Assembly: GCF_013167955.1 (NCBI RefSeq)
Contig: NZ_BLWF01000003.1
Location: 372,001-436,000, forward strand
DNA length: 64,000 bases
Direction: 5' to 3'
Source of the DNA: Thermanaeromonas sp. C210
GTDB lineage: Bacteria; Bacillota; DSM-521; Neomoorellales; Neomoorellaceae
In this document: positions 49,355 to 58,265 of the stretch, piece by piece
Position numbering within the stretch: the first letter of the stretch is position 1
Layout of the letters: each line of letters starts with the position of its first letter
Position numbers and translations under genes: made by a program
Notes under the pieces: model-generated
What the model saw: only the letters and a program-made list of their open reading frames with translations
Databases searched by the model: none
Told to the model about the DNA's origin: nothing

Positions 49355-49726
49355 TTGCGCATTGCCCTCATCGCCCATGATCGAAAGAAAGATGAACTGG
49401 TGGACTTTGTGAAGCAAAACCACGATTTCTTTGCTCGACACCGCCTGATAGCCACGGGTACCACCGGTGCCAGAATAGAAGAGCGTACCGGTTTGAGGGT
49501 ACACCGTGTGTTGTCCGGCCCCCTGGGGGGCGACCAGCACATCGGATCCCTGGTGGCCCGGCGGCGAGTGGATCTGGTGATATTCTTGCGCGATCCCTTA
49601 ACGCCCCAGCCCCACGAGCCGGACATTAATGCCCTCTTGCGCATTTGTGACGTACATAATGTGCCGGCAGCTACCAACCTGGCAACGGCCTCCATGATTT
49701 TGCATCATTTGCGCCAAACCCTCTGA
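49355..49726 (+). CDS. mgsA: Methylglyoxal synthase
   Basis: A 123-residue enzyme turning dihydroxyacetone phosphate into methylglyoxal and phosphate. It shows [20 protein letters not shown], the phosphate-binding [16 protein letters not shown], catalytic Asp in [16 protein letters not shown], and [23 protein letters not shown] 49355 lies 10 bases after GGGGGAGG; the longer frame from 49310 would overlap the previous gene. It follows the Cys-cluster gene without a gap. Confidence 0.95.
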   Translation: MRIALIAHDRKKDELVDFVKQNHDFFARHRLIATGTTGARIEERTGLRVHRVLSGPLGGDQHIGSLVARRRVDLVIFLRDPLTPQPHEPDINALLRICDVHNVPAATNLATASMILHHLRQTL

Positions 49727-49768
49727 GATACCTTTCCTGTCCGGCCTTAGAACCAACCTTAACCCTTG

Positions 49769-49813
49769 AAGCCTGCCCCGGCCTCTAGTTGAGGCCCTCG
49801 GGCAGGCTTTCTT
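49769..49813 (+). terminator. Terminator after mgsA
   Basis: AAGCCTGCCC (49769-49778) pairs with GGGCAGGCTT (49800-49809), with an inner GGCCTC/GAGGCC stem, then TTCTT. Confidence 0.82.
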
Positions 49814-49904
49814 GGTCCCTGCACCGCTAACGGACTGCTTGCATATCATAGAGTAACCTTTATGACCTGAAACGGCCTTAACTTTTTAAGGAGGCGTAGG
49901 CAAA

Positions 49905-50621
49905 ATGACGGAGGCCCAACATGTGCCGCATTGCCCCGGGGGCATTACCTATATCGTCCAGAGCGGGGACACTATGTTTAATATTGCCGCACGGTTCGGC
50001 ATTTCCCTGGACGACTTAATAGAGGCCAATCCCCACATTGCCGATCCGGACCTCATATTCCCGGGCCAGATATTATGTGTGCCGCTTAAGGATAGGAAGG
50101 CCTGTCCCCACGGATTTATCTATGTTGTGCGGCCGGGTGACACTCTATTTGAAATAGCCCGGCGCTTTGGGGTGAGTGTAGAGAGAATTGTAGCCGCCAA
50201 TCCGCAGATAACGGATCCCAATGTAATCTTTCCCGGCCAGCGGATATGCATACCCTTGTTCCCCGGCATACCCCGGCGGTGTCAGGCCTTTGTTTTATAC
50301 GGTACCGAACACGCCCCCTATGCCAAGGGCATGGGCATGGCCGACTGGGACCACAAGGTAGTAAGCCTGCTGGTCTGGGATCTCCCGGAACCCCACAAGT
50401 GTGGTATAGACAGGTATGCGGTTTGGGTGAGGTACAAGGAAACCGACGATTTTATCACCGACGATTTGTTTATGGGCGGACCGGGCATGATGTACTGCCA
50501 CCACCGCCTCCGTGACAATCCGGTGCGGCTAACCGCCCTCCCGTTCCTTGTGGTCGGCGTAAGATCGCCCTTCCGGCTGGGGCCCGTGTTTGTCGGGGGA
50601 ATCCTGCCGGTGGTTTGGTAA
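49905..50621 (+). CDS. Protein with two LysM domains
   Basis: A 238-residue protein. Two LysM repeats, at about 12-60 (ITYIVQSGDTMFNIAARFGI, PGQILCVPL) and 69-117 (FIYVVRPGDTLFEIARRFGV, PGQRICIPL), bind peptidoglycan or chitin-type glycans. The C-terminal 115 residues begin CQAFVLYGTEHAPYAKGMGM and look like a beta-rich domain of unknown function. There is no signal peptide, which is typical of some spore-cortex or coat LysM proteins loaded from the mother cell; that role is inference. AAGGAGGCG precedes ATG 49905. Confidence 0.88.
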   Translation: MTEAQHVPHCPGGITYIVQSGDTMFNIAARFGISLDDLIEANPHIADPDLIFPGQILCVPLKDRKACPHGFIYVVRPGDTLFEIARRFGVSVERIVAANPQITDPNVIFPGQRICIPLFPGIPRRCQAFVLYGTEHAPYAKGMGMADWDHKVVSLLVWDLPEPHKCGIDRYAVWVRYKETDDFITDDLFMGGPGMMYCHHRLRDNPVRLTALPFLVVGVRSPFRLGPVFVGGILPVVW

Positions 50622-50665
50622 TGGGGTAGACGGCTGCGGCATAAAAATTATGTAAGAAGCAACAC

Positions 50666-50695
50666 GGGGGAGATAAGAAGCTCCCCTGTATTTTT
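50666..50695 (+). terminator. Terminator after the LysM gene
   Basis: GGGGAG (50667-50672), 8-base loop, CTCCCC (50681-50686), then TGTATTTTT. Confidence 0.65.
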
Positions 50696-50701
50696 AAGGG
50701 G

Positions 50702-51529
50702 GTGCGCAACTTGCGCATCTACATATCTGTGGATATGGAAGGGCTGAGCGGAGTGGTGTCCTGGAGCCAGGTGGAGGTGCAAGGAGGGGAAGAGTACCGG
50801 CGCTCCTGCCGGCTCCTGGCAGCCGAAGTCAATGCGGCAGCCAGCGGAGCCCTGGCCGCCGGTGCCACCGCAATCCTCGTCAACGACGCCCACAACCACA
50901 TGCGAAACCTTTGGGGCGAGGCGCTACTGCCCAGGGTACAACTCATATCGGGTTCCGCCAAGGGCCTGGGAATGATGGAAGGAATAGACCGCACTTTCCA
51001 GGCTGCCTTCTTTCTGGGATATCATGCCCGGGCAGGCAGTCCCGGCATTTTGGCCCACACCTGCAACGAAACCATCCTCAGCTGCCGGATTAACGGGCAG
51101 GAAATGGGGGAGACCGGACTAAATGCCCTGGTAGCTGGCTATTACGGCGTGCCAGTAGCCTTTCTGTCCGGAGATAACATTGTGGCCGTTGAAGCCAAGA
51201 AACTCCTGGGGAACCTGGAAATAGTTATTGTTAAAGAAGCCAGGGGATCCCAGGCCGCCCGGTGCCTGGCACCGGCTGTGGCCAGGGAAAAAATAAAGGC
51301 CGCTGCCGGCAGGGCGGTGAAGAACGTAACCAGTTACAAACCCTTAAAGCCCCCGCGGCCGGCGGTTTTGGAGGTCGAGTTCAAAGAAACGGGCCAGGCG
51401 GAGATGGCCCGCTTAGTCCCGGGAAGCAGGCGGCGTAGCCCCCGGGTGGTGGTCTATGAGCATAACGATTATCTTAATGTTTACCGGGCTTTCCGGGCCA
51501 TGGCGGGGCTGGCTAAGCATTCCCCTTGA
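50702..51529 (+). CDS. dppA: M55-family D-aminopeptidase (DppA-like)
   Basis: A 275-residue zinc peptidase: IYISVDMEGLSGVVSWSQVE at the N-terminus supplies metal ligands, AAGATAILVNDAHNHMRNL and GYHARAGSPGILAHTC add the conserved Asp/His, and AFLSGDNIVAVEAKKLLG follows. Family members release D-amino acids from peptides and may serve in sporulation or nutrient recycling. GTG 50702 follows AAGGGG. Its last 17 bases overlap the opposing DUF3006 gene. Confidence 0.92.
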   Translation: MRNLRIYISVDMEGLSGVVSWSQVEVQGGEEYRRSCRLLAAEVNAAASGALAAGATAILVNDAHNHMRNLWGEALLPRVQLISGSAKGLGMMEGIDRTFQAAFFLGYHARAGSPGILAHTCNETILSCRINGQEMGETGLNALVAGYYGVPVAFLSGDNIVAVEAKKLLGNLEIVIVKEARGSQAARCLAPAVAREKIKAAAGRAVKNVTSYKPLKPPRPAVLEVEFKETGQAEMARLVPGSRRRSPRVVVYEHNDYLNVYRAFRAMAGLAKHSP

Positions 51530-51719
51530 GGTCCTTGCCTTTAGAAGCCGTAGTTCTAGCCGGAGTCTGCAGGACCACGGCGATTTTTACCACGTCGCCT
51601 TCCCGGGCGGCCCGAGGAAGCAGTGCCCGGGGCAGGTTAAAGGTGCAGTCGTGGTATTTAATGAAGGCCAATTCGCCTTCTAACCGCTCGATAACTAAAG
51701 GGGGCTGTTTTTTTACCAT
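51513..51719 (-). CDS. DUF3006-family protein
   Basis: A 68-residue protein: LVIERLEGELAFIKYHDCTF then NLPRALLPRAAREGDVVKIA, the beta-barrel-like DUF3006 pattern (ID/ER-EG..a...fdiPr.lLP..akEGD). The function of the family is unknown. ATG 51719 follows GGGAGGGGAGATA on the minus strand, a strong ribosome site that supports a real gene. It is convergent with dppA and overlaps its 3' end by 17 bases. Confidence 0.8.
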   Translation of the reverse strand: MVKKQPPLVIERLEGELAFIKYHDCTFNLPRALLPRAAREGDVVKIAVVLQTPARTTASKGKDLKGNA

Positions 51720-51824
51720 TATCTCCCCTCCCTGCTGTGAGCTTCTGGGTTAGATTATAACCCCTCCCAGCTGGAAAAATCCAGAGGAGGGAAGGCAGGA
51801 AAAAAAGGAGAAGGTGGCGAATGA

Positions 51825-54344
51825 ATGATTACGCCAGAAGCCAGCGGGGGAGGTATACGGGTGGGCACCAGAAGTGGCGAGAATAGAGTTATCAAGCTTC
51901 CCACGGGAAAGCGGCGGAAGCAGAAGCTAAAGGAGGCCGGTAGAACCGTAGCTCCTAACTCCAAACCGGCGTCCCCCGGGCTTGAGGCGGGGAGGCGGGC
52001 ACGCACCAGGGGTAGGGTGGAGGAAGAAGGCGCCAGGGGATTGTTTTGGGCGGCCCTGGCGGGCCTGCTGCTGCTGCTTTTTTATCCCCCCTTTTTCCGC
52101 GGCCTTTTCTTCCCGGTGGAGCAACGCTGGTCGTTAATCCTGGCCACCCTCCTGTTCGTTTTAACGTGGTTTTGGAAGTTCTCCCGTCGTGATTTAACAT
52201 TTCTGCGCCATCCCCTGGAGTATGCCGCTTTCGGCCTGGTGCTGGTCTATGTTGCCAGCGGAGTGTTTTACCCTGCCAGCCGGGGCCTGGCCCTGGCAGA
52301 GATCAGCAAGGTGGTTCTCTACTTTTTTGTGTTCTGGATGATTGTTCAGTTGGGCACAGGTCCGGGACCCAGGTCGTTAATCCTCCACAGCCTCTACTCC
52401 AGCGGGCTGGGGGTAGCCCTGGCCGGGCTACTGACGGCCACCGAGGTTATTTTTATAAAAGACGGCTTCCTGGGCGGCCGCTTTTATTCCACCCTGCAGT
52501 ATCCCAATGCCTTAGCCGCCTACATGATGGGTAACCTCTTTCTGGGGTTTTATTTATGGGGCCGCGCCGACAACCGCCTGCGCCTGGCTTATGCGGTCGG
52601 CAACTATTTATTGTTGGTGGTTTTCTTGGGGACAGGCTCTCGAGGAGCCTTCCTCGTACTACCCGTGGTCCTTGCCCTTTACTTCCTCCTGGCGCCGGCC
52701 GGGTGGCGCCTGAGCACTTTCGCCCATCTTCTGGCCACCGGGCTGGCCGCCCTGGTCGCCAATTATCGCTTTATCCCCCTGGCCTTGGCGAAGGATTATG
52801 CAGGATCCTGGACGTGGTTCTTCCTGGGTTTGGGAGCTGCTCTGGCCCTTCAGGTGATTTTAGCTGTCGCGGGGAAAATAGTTCCTTCGGCCCGCATGAG
52901 GGCCGCGGTAGCTGCAGCCCTGATTATTCTGGCCCTGGGAGGGGGGTATGCTTACACCTCCCTTAAGGCCGGGGAGGCCGTAGGGGCGGCCGAACCTGCC
53001 CTCGGCTGGGAGAGGATACTTCCCGCTCCCATAGCGCGGCGGATCCAGGATATTAATCTGGAGACCCGGAGCAGCCGCGAGCGCGTCGAGTGGACTCGCG
53101 ATGCTTTAAGCATGTTAAGGGAGCGGCCCCTTTTAGGGTACGGCGGTGGAGGGTGGGAGGCCGCTTATCGCCAGTACCAGCGGTATGCGTACCACTCCAC
53201 CCAAGTTCATAATTATTACGCCCAACTGGCGGTAGAAACGGGCGTAGTAGGGGTTATCGTCCTCGCTACCCTTTGGGTATCCTTTTTCCTTAGCGTCTAT
53301 GGCCTTTACCGCCGGAGCAGCGGACGGGATCGCCTGCTTACCGTCTCCTTACTGGCAGCTGCCCTGAGCCTAGGCCTCCACGCAGCCCTGGACTTCGACC
53401 TGGCCCTGGGCGCCGTGTCCATTTTACTCTGGTCTTGCTGGGGCTTGAGCCGGAGCCTGGAAAGGGGAGGGGATGTACAGGGAGTTCCGCGACGGGCAGC
53501 GGATCCCGAGTGGGCTTCCCGCCAGATAAAGTATGCCGCTGCGGTGGTTATAACAGCCTTAGTCATAGTACTCTTCAGCGGCTCCTTCCTGGCGGGTAAC
53601 GCCAGTGCCAGGGAAGGTGTCGCCGCCTTGCGCCAGGGCAATATAAGCCTCGCTACGGCCAAGCTGAAAGAAGCCCACGGCTATGACCCTTTTACCGCCT
53701 CTTACGTCGCCGATTTGGCTGCCCTTTATTTGAGGCAGGACTGCCCGAGTGAGGCGGAAAAGGTTATCTCAGAGGCCCTCTCCTACGAACCTTATAACTA
53801 CCTTCTTAAGGTGCGGCTGGGCGAGGTCTACTGGGCCCAAGGGAAAATACCGGAGGCTGTGGCGGCCCTGGAAGAAGCCCGGGATATGGCTCCCTGGATG
53901 GCAGCAACGTGGGAATCCCTGGCCAAGATCTATGTAACCGGCGGGATGAGGTATCTCCAATATAATCAGCCCGCCGAGGCCCGGGAGCTCTTCGCTGCCG
54001 CTGCCGGCCTCAAAGCCGAAGTCGAAGGGCGCTTGGCGTCGCTGGGAGATCTACGCGAATTGCACCTTGTCGAAAGGGGGGGCTTAACCCTTACTCCGAC
54101 CTTGCTTTTGGAAGTGGCGAAGGCCCAGTATTTTCTTAGCCGCTGGGAAGAGGCCGCGGCTAATCTGGAAGTAGTGCTTAAAGACAAGGACCTCGGGTCC
54201 GAGGCCCGGGTGTGGCAGGCCTTGCTGGCCGATCGGCAAGGTGAAAAGGGCCGGGCGAAAGAAATCTTAAGGGAGCTGGAACAGAAGGACCCGGCCCTGG
54301 GAGAACGGTTCAACCAGCTAAAATCGCTAGCTCCGCTGTCTTAA
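51825..54344 (+). CDS. O-antigen ligase-like membrane protein with TPR domain
   Basis: An 839-residue protein. After a basic cytoplasmic N-terminus (KLPTGKRRKQKLKEAGR), ten or more membrane helices (about 70-580) include the O-antigen ligase/Wzy core: GGRFYSTLQYPNALAAYMMG, and the periplasmic loop RPLLGYGGGGWEAAYRQYQR with YHSTQVHNYYAQLAVETGVV. A last helix near 570-590 leads to a TPR domain (about 595-830: LRQGNISLATAKLKEAHGYD, EVYWAQGKIPEAVAALEEAR). Such proteins join or polymerise surface glycans. AAGGAGAAGGTGG precedes ATG 51825. No glycan cluster surrounds it. Confidence 0.88.
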   Translation: MITPEASGGGIRVGTRSGENRVIKLPTGKRRKQKLKEAGRTVAPNSKPASPGLEAGRRARTRGRVEEEGARGLFWAALAGLLLLLFYPPFFRGLFFPVEQRWSLILATLLFVLTWFWKFSRRDLTFLRHPLEYAAFGLVLVYVASGVFYPASRGLALAEISKVVLYFFVFWMIVQLGTGPGPRSLILHSLYSSGLGVALAGLLTATEVIFIKDGFLGGRFYSTLQYPNALAAYMMGNLFLGFYLWGRADNRLRLAYAVGNYLLLVVFLGTGSRGAFLVLPVVLALYFLLAPAGWRLSTFAHLLATGLAALVANYRFIPLALAKDYAGSWTWFFLGLGAALALQVILAVAGKIVPSARMRAAVAAALIILALGGGYAYTSLKAGEAVGAAEPALGWERILPAPIARRIQDINLETRSSRERVEWTRDALSMLRERPLLGYGGGGWEAAYRQYQRYAYHSTQVHNYYAQLAVETGVVGVIVLATLWVSFFLSVYGLYRRSSGRDRLLTVSLLAAALSLGLHAALDFDLALGAVSILLWSCWGLSRSLERGGDVQGVPRRAADPEWASRQIKYAAAVVITALVIVLFSGSFLAGNASAREGVAALRQGNISLATAKLKEAHGYDPFTASYVADLAALYLRQDCPSEAEKVISEALSYEPYNYLLKVRLGEVYWAQGKIPEAVAALEEARDMAPWMAATWESLAKIYVTGGMRYLQYNQPAEARELFAAAAGLKAEVEGRLASLGDLRELHLVERGGLTLTPTLLLEVAKAQYFLSRWEEAAANLEVVLKDKDLGSEARVWQALLADRQGEKGRAKEILRELEQKDPALGERFNQLKSLAPLS

Positions 54345-54383
54345 TCTGCCCTTTCGCCCCTTGAAAAAATGACCTTTTGCAGG

Positions 54384-54392
54384 TGGTATAAT
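54384..54392 (+). promoter_or_regulatory. Extended -10 promoter of the polyprenyl synthase/heme operon
   Basis: TGGTATAAT (extended -10) with TTGAAA at 54361-54366 as a poorly spaced -35. The predicted start of transcription falls at or very near ATG 54399. Confidence 0.6.
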
Positions 54393-54398
54393 AAGAGT

Positions 54399-55367
54399 AT
54401 GCTCAACTTAAGCGCCATCGCCGAGATCCAAGAAGAGCTTCAAGCGCTGGAGGACGAACTCCTGCGACAGAGTGAAGCCCCCGATCCCTTGTTGACCCAG
54501 GTGACCAGGCAGATGGTCCAGGCCGGCGGCAAGCGCTTGCGGCCCGTTTTTGTGCTCCTGAGCGGCAAATGCTGCGGCGGACGGTTGAAGGACCTCCTGC
54601 CCCTGGCGGTGGCTATGGAAATGATCCACATGGCCACCCTGATACACGACGATGTCATCGATGCTTCTCCCTTACGGAGAGGTCGACCGACCGTGTGGGC
54701 CAGGTGGGGAGAAAGGGTTTCCCTCCACGCCGGGGATTACCTGTTTGCTCGGGCGCTTCGGCTGGTGGCCAATTACGATGATCCCCGCATACCCTCCCTA
54801 CTGGCCCAAGTTAGTGTTAAAATGGTGCGGGGGGAGCTGGAGCAGCTGGAAAACGTGTTTATCGTGGATATCACGGTACGCGATTATCTCAGGCGGATCC
54901 GGCGTAAAACCGCCCTGCTGATTTCCGCCAGCTGCGAATTGGGGGCCCTGGTGGCCGGGGGGTGTAATGATAGCATTCTGGCCCTGCGCCGCTATGGGCG
55001 TTATCTGGGAATGGCCTTTCAACTTACCGATGACGTGCTGGACATCGTAGCTGATCCCCAGATACTAGGAAAACCCCGGGGGAGCGACCTGCGTCAGGGT
55101 GTTATTACTTTACCCGCCATTTATGCCCTCCGGGCGAGTCCCCACCACCGCCGCCTGGCGCTCTTATTAGCCAAGCCGGCCAAGGGCGACGCGGAAATTG
55201 CCGAGGTCGTTGAACTTATCAAAGGTTGCGGAGGCACAGCCTACACTTTAAATGTGGCCGAAAGTTACCTCCAGAAGGCCAGGAAGCAGCTACTTCTGCT
55301 TCCGCCCGGCCGGCCGCGGGATATTTTAGAAGAACTGACCTATTTTGTAAAGGCGCGTGGGTTCTAA
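54399..55367 (+). CDS. Trans-polyprenyl diphosphate synthase (heptaprenyl/HepT-like)
   Basis: A 322-residue prenyl synthase building the side chain of menaquinone or a related lipid. First aspartate motif MATLIHDDVIDASPLRRGRP, second GMAFQLTDDVLDIVADP, plus QAGGKRLRPVFVLLSGK and GDYLFARALRLVANYD, all canonical. ATG 54399 lies 7 bases after a -10 box with no Shine-Dalgarno, so the message may be leaderless; ATG 54369 (10 codons longer) overlaps the promoter. The heme genes follow 2 bases after its stop. Confidence 0.92.
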   Translation: MLNLSAIAEIQEELQALEDELLRQSEAPDPLLTQVTRQMVQAGGKRLRPVFVLLSGKCCGGRLKDLLPLAVAMEMIHMATLIHDDVIDASPLRRGRPTVWARWGERVSLHAGDYLFARALRLVANYDDPRIPSLLAQVSVKMVRGELEQLENVFIVDITVRDYLRRIRRKTALLISASCELGALVAGGCNDSILALRRYGRYLGMAFQLTDDVLDIVADPQILGKPRGSDLRQGVITLPAIYALRASPHHRRLALLLAKPAKGDAEIAEVVELIKGCGGTAYTLNVAESYLQKARKQLLLLPPGRPRDILEELTYFVKARGF

Positions 55368-55369
55368 GG

Positions 55370-56014
55370 ATGGGTTATTATCCCTTGTTCCTGCGGTTAA
55401 GGGGCTGCCCCTGCCTGGTGGTGGGGGGCGGACCAGTGGGAGAGCGGAAGGTGAGGGGGCTGTTGCAGGCTGAGGCGAGGGTAACGGTGGTCAGTCCCAG
55501 GGTTACACCAGGGCTGGCCCAACTGGCCAGGGAGGGCCGTCTTCAATGGCGGCCCCGGCGCTATCGGCCCAGGGACCTGCGGGGAATGGTCCTCGTCTTT
55601 GTTGCCTCCGGTGACCGCCGGCTCAACTCCCGCATTGCCGACCACTGTCGCCGGGCCGGTATATGGGTGAACGTGGCCGACAGTCCGGAGGAAAGTTCCT
55701 TCCTGGTGCCCGCCGTGGTCCGCAGGGGGCAGCTACAGATAGCCGTGTCCACCGGCGGTAACAGTCCGGCCCTGGCGGCCTTTCTGAAAAGGCGCCTGGA
55801 AGAGGATATCGGCCGGGAATACAACAGCCTTCTTACCTTTTTGGGAGAGCTGCGTCCTTGGCTTAAGAAAATTCTTCCCGATGACCAGAAGAAGCGGGCT
55901 GGAGCTTTCCGCCGGTTGGTGGCCGACCGGGTTCTCTGGGAGCTGGTAGCCCGGGGAGACCGTAAAGCAGCGAGGGAGCGGGTGGCGGAATGTATATCGG
56001 AACAATGGGATTAA
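55370..56014 (+). CDS. Precorrin-2 dehydrogenase / siroheme synthase N-domain protein
   Basis: A 214-residue Met8/CysG-N-type enzyme that oxidises precorrin-2 to sirohydrochlorin with NAD and may also insert iron. The NAD motif is CLVVGGGPVGERKVRGLLQA, followed by VTVVSPRVTPGLAQLAREGR, VFVASGDRRLNSRIADHCRR and AVSTGGNSPALAAFLKRRLE. ATG 55370 is 2 bases past the polyprenyl synthase stop. Its end overlaps hemA by 25 bases. Confidence 0.93.
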   Translation: MGYYPLFLRLRGCPCLVVGGGPVGERKVRGLLQAEARVTVVSPRVTPGLAQLAREGRLQWRPRRYRPRDLRGMVLVFVASGDRRLNSRIADHCRRAGIWVNVADSPEESSFLVPAVVRRGQLQIAVSTGGNSPALAAFLKRRLEEDIGREYNSLLTFLGELRPWLKKILPDDQKKRAGAFRRLVADRVLWELVARGDRKAARERVAECISEQWD

Positions 56015-57342
56015 ATCACCGTACGGCACCCGTAGAGATCAGGGAGAAGCTGGCTTTTTCCCGTCACGTCCTGCCCTCGGCCCTTTCCGATTTAAGGAGC
56101 CAGCAGGGCATAGAGGGTAACGTAATTCTAAGCACCTGCAACCGGACGGAAGTCTATTTTACCACGCCGGATTGGGGAAAAGGCGTAGAAACCGTGAAAA
56201 GATTTCTCGGCCGGCGGTGCGGCCTGCAGGTTCCTGCCCTGCAAGACTACCTTTACCTCTACTCCTCCCACGAAGCGGTGCGGCATCTCTTCAGGGTGGC
56301 TGCCGGCCTGGACTCCATGATCCTAGGGGAGGCCCAGGTGCTGGGCCAGGTGGCCGAGGCCTATGAGGCGGCCCGCAGTACAGGAGTGACCAACGTCGTA
56401 CTCAACACCCTGTTCCAGCAGGCCATTGCGGCGGGTAAACGGGTACAGACCGAAACCCGTATTGGTCATAACACCGTATCCGTGAGCTATGCGGCGGTTG
56501 AGCTGGCACGCCAGGTCTTCGGAGGGGATTTAACCGGCCGAACGGTGCTGGTCATAGGTGCCGGCAAGATGAGCACTCTGGCTGCCCGGTATTTACGCGA
56601 CAATGGGGTTACCACCGTTCTGGTATCCAATCGCTCTTACGAGCGGGCTGCGGGCCTGGCGGAGATCATCGGCGGGCGGGCCGTGCGCCTGGACGACCTG
56701 GAGGAAATCCTCCCCCAGGCCGATATCGTTATTAGTTGTACGGCGGCCAGTCATTATATTATCCGTACCGAGCAGGTGGAAAGGGCCCGGAAGGGACACG
56801 AGCATAATCCCTTAATGCTCATCGACATTGCCGTTCCCCGGGATATCGATCCGGCCGTGGGCGAGCTACCCGGAGTCAGGCTTTTTGACATCGATGACCT
56901 GGAACAGGTCATTACCAATAGCCTCGAAGAACGCAAGAAGGCGGCCCAGCGGGCAGAGGTCATCATAGCGGAAGAGGTGGACAGTTTTTTCCGGTGGCTG
57001 GGCTCCCGGTTCGCCATACCCACCATTGTTGCCCTGAAGGCAAAGGCAGAGGCTATTAAGGAGGCCGAGCTACGGCGGGCCTTCAACCGCCTGGGTTCCC
57101 CTTCTCCCCACGAACAGAAAATCATCGGCTCCCTGGCCAACTCTATAGTAAACCGCCTTTTACACGAAGTAGTGGTAAACCTAAAGTCGGCCGCCGTAAC
57201 CCCCCAGGGTCACCTCTATGTGGAAGTGGTACAAAACCTGTTCGCACTGCAGGTGGAAGAGGATGATACTGCCTCTCCCGAAAGGGCCACGTCCCAAGAA
57301 GCCGGAGGTGGAAGGAGGGGCTCCGAGTGGGCCGAAAGTTGA
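55990..57342 (+). CDS. hemA: Glutamyl-tRNA reductase
   Basis: A 450-residue enzyme that reduces glutamyl-tRNA to glutamate-1-semialdehyde, the first committed step. It shows GLNHRTAPVEIREKLAFS, the catalytic Cys in VILSTCNRTEVYFTTPDWG, FRVAAGLDSMILGEAQVLGQ and the NADPH site VLVIGAGKMSTLAARYL. ATG 55990 overlaps the previous gene; the 3' end overlaps hemC by 16 bases. hemL is not seen within the window. Confidence 0.97.
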   Translation: MYIGTMGLNHRTAPVEIREKLAFSRHVLPSALSDLRSQQGIEGNVILSTCNRTEVYFTTPDWGKGVETVKRFLGRRCGLQVPALQDYLYLYSSHEAVRHLFRVAAGLDSMILGEAQVLGQVAEAYEAARSTGVTNVVLNTLFQQAIAAGKRVQTETRIGHNTVSVSYAAVELARQVFGGDLTGRTVLVIGAGKMSTLAARYLRDNGVTTVLVSNRSYERAAGLAEIIGGRAVRLDDLEEILPQADIVISCTAASHYIIRTEQVERARKGHEHNPLMLIDIAVPRDIDPAVGELPGVRLFDIDDLEQVITNSLEERKKAAQRAEVIIAEEVDSFFRWLGSRFAIPTIVALKAKAEAIKEAELRRAFNRLGSPSPHEQKIIGSLANSIVNRLLHEVVVNLKSAAVTPQGHLYVEVVQNLFALQVEEDDTASPERATSQEAGGGRRGSEWAES

Positions 57343-58265
57343 TCATCGGCTCCCGCCGAAGCGAACTGGCCCAGTGGCAGGCCCGGTGGGTCATACATGC
57401 CTTAAAGGAACACCACCCGTGGCTAGAGTGCGAACTGCTTACCCTCCAGACTAAGGGTGACAAGATACGGGACGTGGCCTTAGCGCGCATCGGTGATAAG
57501 GGCCTTTTCACCAAAGAGCTGGAGGAGGCCCTCCAGAAGGGTATCATTGATGTAGCCGTGCACAGTATGAAGGATGTACCCACGGTGCTGCCGCCGGGGC
57601 TGATAATCGGGGCCGTCGGGCTGCGGGAAGACCCTTCCGATGTGTTCCTGTCATCTAAGGGCTACACCCTGGCCAGTTTGCCCATTAAAGGGCGGGTGGG
57701 AACCAGCAGCCTTCGGCGCAAGGCTCAACTTTGGCACTGGCGGCCCGACCTGGAAATAGTGGATCTGCGCGGTAACGTGCCGACGCGGCTGGCCAAGATG
57801 GACAGGGATGGGCTGGACGGCATTGTCCTGGCGGCCGCTGGATTAAAGCGCCTCCGGCGGGATCACCTCATTACCGAGTATCTGCCTCACAGTATTTGTC
57901 TGCCGGCCGTAGGCCAAGGGGCCATAGGCCTCGAAATACGGGCCGAGGACAGGGAAGTCCGGTCCTTAATCGAGGCGGTAAACCATACTCCCTCTCTGGC
58001 CTGCATCCGGGCCGAACGGGCCTTCCTGCAGGAATTGGAGGGTGGCTGTCAGGTTCCCATCGGCGCCCTGGGGAAGGCAGAAGGAGACCACCTTCTCTTG
58101 CACGGGATGGTAGCCAGCCCAGACGGCAGGGAGCTCCTCCGGGAGGTTGAAACAGGCTTTCTAGGCCGGCCGGAAGAGGTCGGGAAACGGCTGGCAGGAA
58201 AGCTATTAAAACGGGGAGCAGATTCCATTCTGAGGGGAGTTCGGAGTGACCATGGGCAGGGGTGA
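57327..58265 (+). CDS. hemC: Porphobilinogen deaminase (hydroxymethylbilane synthase)
   Basis: A 312-residue enzyme joining four porphobilinogens. It shows IIGSRRSELAQWQARWVI, KGLFTKELEEALQKGIIDVA, VHSMKDVPTVLPPGL, VGTSSLRRKAQLWHWRPDLE and the cofactor-binding loop LQELEGGCQVPIGALG with Cys for the dipyrromethane. GTG 57327 lies inside hemA. The end overlaps the next gene by 20 bases. Confidence 0.97.
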   Translation: MGRKLIIGSRRSELAQWQARWVIHALKEHHPWLECELLTLQTKGDKIRDVALARIGDKGLFTKELEEALQKGIIDVAVHSMKDVPTVLPPGLIIGAVGLREDPSDVFLSSKGYTLASLPIKGRVGTSSLRRKAQLWHWRPDLEIVDLRGNVPTRLAKMDRDGLDGIVLAAAGLKRLRRDHLITEYLPHSICLPAVGQGAIGLEIRAEDREVRSLIEAVNHTPSLACIRAERAFLQELEGGCQVPIGALGKAEGDHLLLHGMVASPDGRELLREVETGFLGRPEEVGKRLAGKLLKRGADSILRGVRSDHGQG

